The notes under the pieces: generated by a model | The model's database searches: none | What the model was told of the DNA's origin: nothing | Seen by the model: the letters and a program-made list of their open reading frames with translations, nothing else | NCBI GenBank assembly: GCA_031287975.1 | Contig: JAITSF010000016.1 | Location: forward strand, 1 to 8,018 | Source of the DNA: Candidatus Nomurabacteria bacterium | GTDB taxonomy: Bacteria; Patescibacteriota; Saccharimonadia; Saccharimonadales; Saccharimonadaceae | Direction of reading: 5' to 3' | DNA: 8,018 nucleotides | Translations under genes and position numbers: made by a program | Shown: positions 4,618-8,018 of the stretch, one piece after another | Layout: the number at the start of each line of letters is the position of its first letter | Numbering within the stretch: the first letter of the stretch is position 1

Positions 4618-6132
4618 TTATGACGGTTTTTTGGGCGGGTTGGCGGGCGAAGACAGGGTTTTTGTGCCTTGTTGGCGCAAGGCGGCGCGGATTTTGTTGC
4701 GGGCGAAGGGGCTGATGACGCGGTCCAGCCAGTCGATGGTCGGTTTGGTTTTAGGGCTGGTTAGAATTTCTACAACATCGCCGGTTTTGAGCCGAGTGTT
4801 GGCTTTGGAGATCCGGCCGTTGATTTTGAAACCGATGGCGTTTTTGCCGATATCGGTGTGGACGCGGTAGGCGAAATCCAGCGGCATCGAGCCTTCTGGC
4901 AGCTCGAAAATGTCGCCTTTCGGGGTGTAGACGAAGATTTTATCGCTAAAAAGATGCAGGCGCATTTTTTTCATGTCGACTTTTTGACCGGCTTTGAGCT
5001 GGGCGGCAGCGGTTTGTAATTCAAAAATCCAATTTAGCTCGGCTGGCAATCTGGCGATCCGACCGGTTTTGTAAGCGTCAGTCAGCTTCTGCTCGTTGTA
5101 ATGAAAACTAGCCGCCAAACCTTTTTCGGCGTATTCGTGCATTTCGGCGGTGCGGATTTGAAACTCAACAATATGCTCGTCGCGAGTAATAACTGTGGTG
5201 TGCAGGCTTTGGTAACCGTTTTGTTTCGGCACGGCGATGTAATCTTTGATACGATTTATCATCGGTGTGTAAAGATGATGAATCAACCCCAGAACTTGGT
5301 AACAAGTCGGCTTGTCTTTGACAACAATTCGCAGCGCGATAATGTCATAAATCGACTCGATGTTTTGGTTGTGTTTGGCCAACTTTTTATGAAACGAATA
5401 AATCGATTTGACACGGCCGTCCATTTCGAACTTGATGTGGTTTTTCTTTAGAATAGCCTTAACTTCCTCGCGGATGTGGTCGAGCTTTTTGCTGGCGCGG
5501 CCCAGCCGGCTTTTGATTTGTTTGCGCAGGTAGTTAAAGCGCGTTGGGTCGAGAAACGAAAAACTCAGCTCTTCGATCTGCACCCGAACTTGCCCCATGT
5601 TCAGCCGGTCGGCCAGCGGCGCAAAAACTTCTAGACTTTCACGGGCGATTTTGCGCTGTTTTTCCGGCGGCAGCGAGGAAAGAGTTTGCAGATTATGTAG
5701 CCGGTCGGCTAGTTTGATAATAATCACACGTACATCAGCGCCGGTGGCGATTAACAGTTTAGTCAGATTATCCTTGGTCTTTGGCAGGTAAGTGTCGATG
5801 TCCTGCATGCCGGCTCGAACTTTGCCAAGTTTAGTAACGCCGTCAACCAAAAACGCCACTTGCTCGCCGAACCGCTGCTTGATTTCGGAAAGTTTAACAT
5901 CGCAATCTTCGACAACGTCATGCAACGCGCCAGCTACTACCGAGTCGATATCCAGTCCCCAGTCAATCAAAAAACCAGCCACTGTCAGCGGATGGACAAC
6001 ATAGCGCTCGCCGCTTCGGCGTTTCTGACCGGTGTGGCAGTCGGTGGCGAAAGCCACAGCCGCTTCCAGCTTGGCGAGTTGGTCTTTTGAAAAAGCGTCG
6101 CCGGCTTTTTCCATTAAAATTGTCCGGTTCAT
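4618..6132 (-). CDS. Rel/SpoT-type (p)ppGpp synthetase/hydrolase without C-terminal ACT region
   Basis: The protein makes and degrades the stringent-response alarmone (p)ppGpp in the cytoplasm. The N-terminal HD hydrolase domain (about 25-190) shows YVVHPL (His47), GALHDVVEDC (His71-Asp72) and KLADRLHNLQTL (Asp142), all the metal-site positions, so hydrolase activity is expected. The synthetase domain (about 230-345) shows GRVKSIYSFHKKL, RIKDYIAVPKQNGYQSLHTT (R-x-K-D type, as in bifunctional Rel) and VEFQIRTAEMHEYAEKG with Glu323 and Gln325, so synthesis is expected too. A TGS domain follows (about 393-457, SDKIFVYTPKGDIFELPEG). The protein then ends at residue 504, whereas full-length Rel has over 700 residues with zinc-finger/helical and ACT domains. 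The ATG at 6132 lacks a ribosome binding site but sits 6 nt after a TGATAAAAT promoter box, suggesting a leaderless mRNA. It is divergent from the M29 aminopeptidase gene. Confidence 0.96.
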   Translation of the reverse strand: MNRTILMEKAGDAFSKDQLAKLEAAVAFATDCHTGQKRRSGERYVVHPLTVAGFLIDWGLDIDSVVAGALHDVVEDCDVKLSEIKQRFGEQVAFLVDGVTKLGKVRAGMQDIDTYLPKTKDNLTKLLIATGADVRVIIIKLADRLHNLQTLSSLPPEKQRKIARESLEVFAPLADRLNMGQVRVQIEELSFSFLDPTRFNYLRKQIKSRLGRASKKLDHIREEVKAILKKNHIKFEMDGRVKSIYSFHKKLAKHNQNIESIYDIIALRIVVKDKPTCYQVLGLIHHLYTPMINRIKDYIAVPKQNGYQSLHTTVITRDEHIVEFQIRTAEMHEYAEKGLAASFHYNEQKLTDAYKTGRIARLPAELNWIFELQTAAAQLKAGQKVDMKKMRLHLFSDKIFVYTPKGDIFELPEGSMPLDFAYRVHTDIGKNAIGFKINGRISKANTRLKTGDVVEILTSPKTKPTIDWLDRVISPFARNKIRAALRQQGTKTLSSPANPPKKPS

Positions 6133-6155
6133 AAGTATATTTTATCATACTTATG
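6130..6155. promoter_or_regulatory. Inverted repeat over the rel start and divergent promoter region
   Basis: CATAAGTAT (6130-6138) and ATACTTATG (6147-6155) are perfect 9-bp arms with an 8-bp centre. The repeat covers the rel start codon and its -10 box and lies just upstream of the -10 of the aminopeptidase promoter, so it is well placed for an operator controlling both genes. No regulator is identified. Confidence 0.45.
6139..6147 (-). promoter_or_regulatory. Extended -10 element of rel
   Basis: On the minus strand TGATAAAAT (6147-6139) has the TGn extension and a good -10 hexamer 6 nt before the rel ATG. TATGAT one step upstream (6149-6144) is an alternative -10. No clear -35 is visible, as is usual for extended -10 promoters. 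Either choice leaves almost no leader. Confidence 0.45.
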
Positions 6156-6164
6156 TGCTAAAAT
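6156..6164 (+). promoter_or_regulatory. Extended -10 element of the M29 aminopeptidase gene
   Basis: TGCTAAAAT, inside TGTGCTAAAATA, exactly repeats the core of the membrane-protein promoter on the other strand (4595-4584). Transcription would start near 6171, leaving a short leader that contains the ribosome binding site TTGGAG (6178-6183). No good -35 is visible. Confidence 0.5.
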
Positions 6165-6187
6165 AACTTTATAAAGATTGGAGTTTT

Positions 6188-7432
6188 ATGAAATTAACTA
6201 AAAGAACTATCGAAATAATTGAACCGCCGGCCGAGCTGTTGCAAAAATACGCGGAGCTATTGGTTAATTTTGCTTTGGGTGGCGGTGTTGGTATTAAACC
6301 GGACGAAGTGGTGTGGGTGGAAGGCTCGGAAGCTTGCCGGCCGCTGTTTTTGGCGGTCATCCGCCAAGTTTGGAAATCGGGCGGGCATGTGATTTCCGAT
6401 TACGCCACCGATATTTTCCAGCCTAGCGATAATATTATGAAAGAGTTTTATCAAAACGCCAGCCAGCAACAGCTGGAGCATTTTAATCGCAAGTATTTCA
6501 AAGGTTTAGCGGATCAGGTCGATCATCGACTAGCGATATTGTGCGATACCGATTTGCGAGCGCTAGCGGAAGTCGATCCGGCCAAACTGATGAGACGCGG
6601 CGAAGTCAGCAAGCCGTTTTACGATTGGCTGGATGTCAAGGAAAACGCCGGCAAGTTCACCTGGACTTTAGCGCTGTATGGCACCGAGCAAATGGCCAAG
6701 GAAGCCGGACTTAGCCTAGCGGAATATTGGCAGCAAATTGAGGAAGCTTGTTATCTCGACCACGCCGAGCCGATTAAACAGTGGCAAAAACTTTATAAAG
6801 AAATCGACCGGATTAGCCAAACTTTGAACGATATGGAAATTGAATCGGTACATGTCGTGGGCGCTGATGTTGACTTGAAACTAACGATCGGCAAGGAGCG
6901 AAAATGGTGTGGCGGCCGCGGGCGCAATATCCCGAGCTATGAAATTTTCACCAGTCCCGATTGGCGCGGCACGGAGGGTTGGATTCGTATTAACCAGCCG
7001 TTGTATCGTTATGGCAATATTGTCGAGGGCATTGAACTGTGGTTTGAAAAAGGCCGAGTTGTCAAGTCCAAAGCCGCCAAAAACCAAAAAGTTCTGCGCG
7101 AAATGATTGCCACTAAAAACGCCGACAGGCTGGGTGAGTTTTCGATGACCGACGCCGATCACTCGCGTATTACAAAATTTATGGCCGAAACTTTGTTCGA
7201 CGAAAACATGGGCGGGCGTTTCGGTAACTCGCACGTGGCGCTGGGCATGGCCTACAAAGACTGTTTCAAAGGCGACCCAACCAAGCTCAAAAAAGCCGAC
7301 TGGGAAAAACTCGGCTACAACGATTCCTCCGTCCACACCGATGTCGTTACCACCACCGATCGCACCGTTACCGCCAGCCTGCCGGATGGCAGTCAAAAAG
7401 TTATTTACAGGGGCGGGCATTTTACAGTCTAA
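6188..7432 (+). CDS. M29-family leucyl-type aminopeptidase (AmpS/AmpT-like)
   Basis: The 414-residue protein is a cytoplasmic two-metal aminopeptidase that removes N-terminal residues from peptides, serving peptide recycling. Its length equals that of the family. The N-terminal domain has the characteristic GVGIKPDEVVWVEGS and the VISDYATD region. The C-terminal catalytic domain carries the expected ligands and catalytic residues at near-canonical positions: NIPSYEIFTSP (Glu252), RLGEFSMT (Glu317), GNSHVALGMAY (His349 and Tyr356) and SSVHTDVV (His383 and Asp385). The ATG at 6188 follows TTGGAG with a short gap. It is transcribed alone from the divergent promoter region shared with rel. No hairpin terminator is seen after the TAA at 7430-7432; the nusA promoter starts 4 nt later. 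Confidence 0.96.
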   Translation: MKLTKRTIEIIEPPAELLQKYAELLVNFALGGGVGIKPDEVVWVEGSEACRPLFLAVIRQVWKSGGHVISDYATDIFQPSDNIMKEFYQNASQQQLEHFNRKYFKGLADQVDHRLAILCDTDLRALAEVDPAKLMRRGEVSKPFYDWLDVKENAGKFTWTLALYGTEQMAKEAGLSLAEYWQQIEEACYLDHAEPIKQWQKLYKEIDRISQTLNDMEIESVHVVGADVDLKLTIGKERKWCGGRGRNIPSYEIFTSPDWRGTEGWIRINQPLYRYGNIVEGIELWFEKGRVVKSKAAKNQKVLREMIATKNADRLGEFSMTDADHSRITKFMAETLFDENMGGRFGNSHVALGMAYKDCFKGDPTKLKKADWEKLGYNDSSVHTDVVTTTDRTVTASLPDGSQKVIYRGGHFTV

Positions 7433-7435
7433 AAC

Positions 7436-7464
7436 TTGACAAAATTAAAAAAGTTTGATATAAT
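7436..7464 (+). promoter_or_regulatory. Upstream nusA promoter (P1), full consensus
   Basis: TTGACA (7436-7441), a 17-bp gap and TATAAT (7459-7464), with TGA just before the -10. This is an exact match to the sigma70/SigA consensus, the best promoter in the window. Transcription would start near 7471, giving a leader of about 160 nt before nusA. Confidence 0.85.
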
Positions 7465-7544
7465 AAGAAGATAAGGGTAGGAAACGAACCTTTCTTAACG
7501 AGATTATACTTAACTTTGATATGTGAAAAGCAAGCAAGAAAAGC

Positions 7545-7572
7545 TTTACAAAACAAAAAACAAGCGTATAAT
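7545..7572 (+). promoter_or_regulatory. Second nusA promoter (P2)
   Basis: TTTACA (7545-7550), a 16-bp gap and TATAAT (7567-7572). Transcription would start near 7579, about 54 nt before the nusA GTG, so transcripts from both promoters would carry the hairpin at 7586-7603. Confidence 0.65.
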
Positions 7573-7585
7573 TAGATAGTACTTA

Positions 7586-7612
7586 TCCGGCCGAATGGTC
7601 GGACGTTTTATT
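7586..7612 (+). terminator. Weak terminator or attenuator hairpin in the nusA leader
   Basis: TCCGGCC (7586-7592) pairs with GGTCGGA (7597-7603) around a GAAT loop, with one G-U pair, and is followed by CGTTTTATT. The T run is short and broken, so full termination is unlikely; partial attenuation or a NusA-sensitive pause is possible and would allow feedback on nusA. This role is inferred. Confidence 0.35.
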
Positions 7613-7620
7613 AGCAACAG

Positions 7621-7627
7621 AAAGGAG
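7621..7627 (+). promoter_or_regulatory. Ribosome binding site deciding the nusA start
   Basis: AAAGGAG lies 5 nt before the GTG at 7633. A second GTG at 7627 overlaps the site itself and is therefore unlikely. Confidence 0.7.
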
Positions 7628-7632
7628 TGAGA

Positions 7633-8018
7633 GTGGAAGGAATTGATCTTAAGCAGCTGGCCAGTATGATGCGGGTGATCGCGGAGGAGAAGAATCTGCC
7701 GGAGGAAACGATTATGGGCGCGGTCGAGGACGCGATTGCGGCGGCTTGGCGGCGTGACAACGGCGACCGCGATCAGAATGTGCGGGCGGTTTTAAACCAA
7801 AACACCGGCGCGGCTAAAGTTTTTGTCAAATACCAAGTTGTCGAGGAAGTCGAAAACAGCGCCCAGCAAAAAACTCTCGACGAAGCCAAGAAAATCAAAA
7901 AAGACGCTAAAATCGGCGACGAAGTCGAGGAATCTTTTGAGGTCGTTACGCTGGGGCGGGTGGCGGCGCAGACAGCCAAGCAGGTTGTTATCCAGAAATT
8001 GCGCGAGGCCGAGCGCGA
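7633..8018 (+). CDS. nusA: Transcription termination/antitermination factor NusA, N-terminal part
   Basis: The gene runs off the right end; 128 codons are visible. NusA binds RNA polymerase and nascent RNA and controls pausing, termination and antitermination. The visible part is the polymerase-binding N-terminal domain: SMMRVIAEEKNLPEETIMGAVEDAIAAAW matches the first helices, then VRAVLNQNTGAAKVFVKYQVVEEVEN, LDEAKKIKKDAKIGDEVEE and GRVAAQTAKQVVIQKLREAER, which is the strongly conserved linker before the S1 domain. GTG at 7633 is chosen from the AAAGGAG site. In many bacteria rimP directly precedes nusA; here the neighbour is an M29 aminopeptidase and nusA has its own two promoters. Confidence 0.96.
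   Translation, partial: MEGIDLKQLASMMRVIAEEKNLPEETIMGAVEDAIAAAWRRDNGDRDQNVRAVLNQNTGAAKVFVKYQVVEEVENSAQQKTLDEAKKIKKDAKIGDEVEESFEVVTLGRVAAQTAKQVVIQKLREAER

Noticed and set aside
6881..7420. Long minus-strand open frame (179 codons) opposite the M29 aminopeptidase
   Set aside because: It lies wholly inside a well-supported gene, has no start signal and no recognisable domain.
1..8018. CRISPR array, tRNA, rRNA, prophage or toxin-antitoxin module
   Set aside because: No regularly spaced repeats, cloverleaf or rRNA-like sequences, phage structural genes or recognisable toxin/antitoxin pairs were seen on either strand.

Overview
The window (about 8 kb) looks like chromosomal DNA from a bacterium with a small, streamlined genome. 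A member of the Candidate Phyla Radiation (Patescibacteria) is the most likely source. This is an inference from gene content: a short Rel protein without its C-terminal regulatory region, a membrane-anchored DsbA-like protein paired with a small CxxC membrane protein, an M29 aminopeptidase next to nusA, tight gene packing and promoters that appear to give leaderless mRNAs. No marker gene here proves the phylum. TGA and TAA both act as stops, so the standard code fits.

Layout from left to right. (1) 1-1119, + strand: the C-terminal end of an FKBP-type prolyl isomerase and a complete family II manganese-dependent inorganic pyrophosphatase, 9 nt apart with a strong ribosome binding site. (2) 1120-1662: mostly intergenic. 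It holds a small minus-strand ORF for a possible secreted or anchored peptide, which contains a palindromic repeat-like segment. Ahead of it lie a likely promoter and a leader with two hairpins, one a good intrinsic terminator. (3) 1663-3312: an island-like segment bounded by 27-bp exact direct repeats, the right copy being the last nine codons of the dsbA-like gene. It carries the N-terminal stub of an insertion-sequence transposase with a ribosome-binding-site-hiding hairpin, a short unrecognised ORF, and an M20-family metallopeptidase gene split by a one-base frameshift in a T run. (4) 3286-4576, minus strand: a DsbA-like thiol-disulfide oxidoreductase, translationally coupled behind a four-helix membrane protein with an intramembrane CPVC motif. 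(5) 4618-6132, minus strand: a Rel/SpoT-type (p)ppGpp synthetase/hydrolase ending after the TGS domain. (6) 6188-7432, + strand: an M29 aminopeptidase, divergent from rel across a 55-bp promoter region. (7) 7433-8018: two sigma70-type promoters, one with perfect consensus hexamers, a hairpin-containing leader and the first 128 codons of nusA.

How the genes fit together. Most are core functions: protein folding, pyrophosphate removal, stringent response, peptide turnover and transcription elongation. The membrane protein and DsbA-like protein probably form an envelope thiol-disulfide module. The ancestral order on the minus strand was probably membrane protein, dsbA-like, then the small secreted-peptide ORF with its own promoter. 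The M20/transposase segment seems to have been inserted at the 3' end of dsbA without breaking it. That segment is the most unusual part of the window. No CRISPR array, tRNA, rRNA, phage gene or recognisable new defence system was seen.
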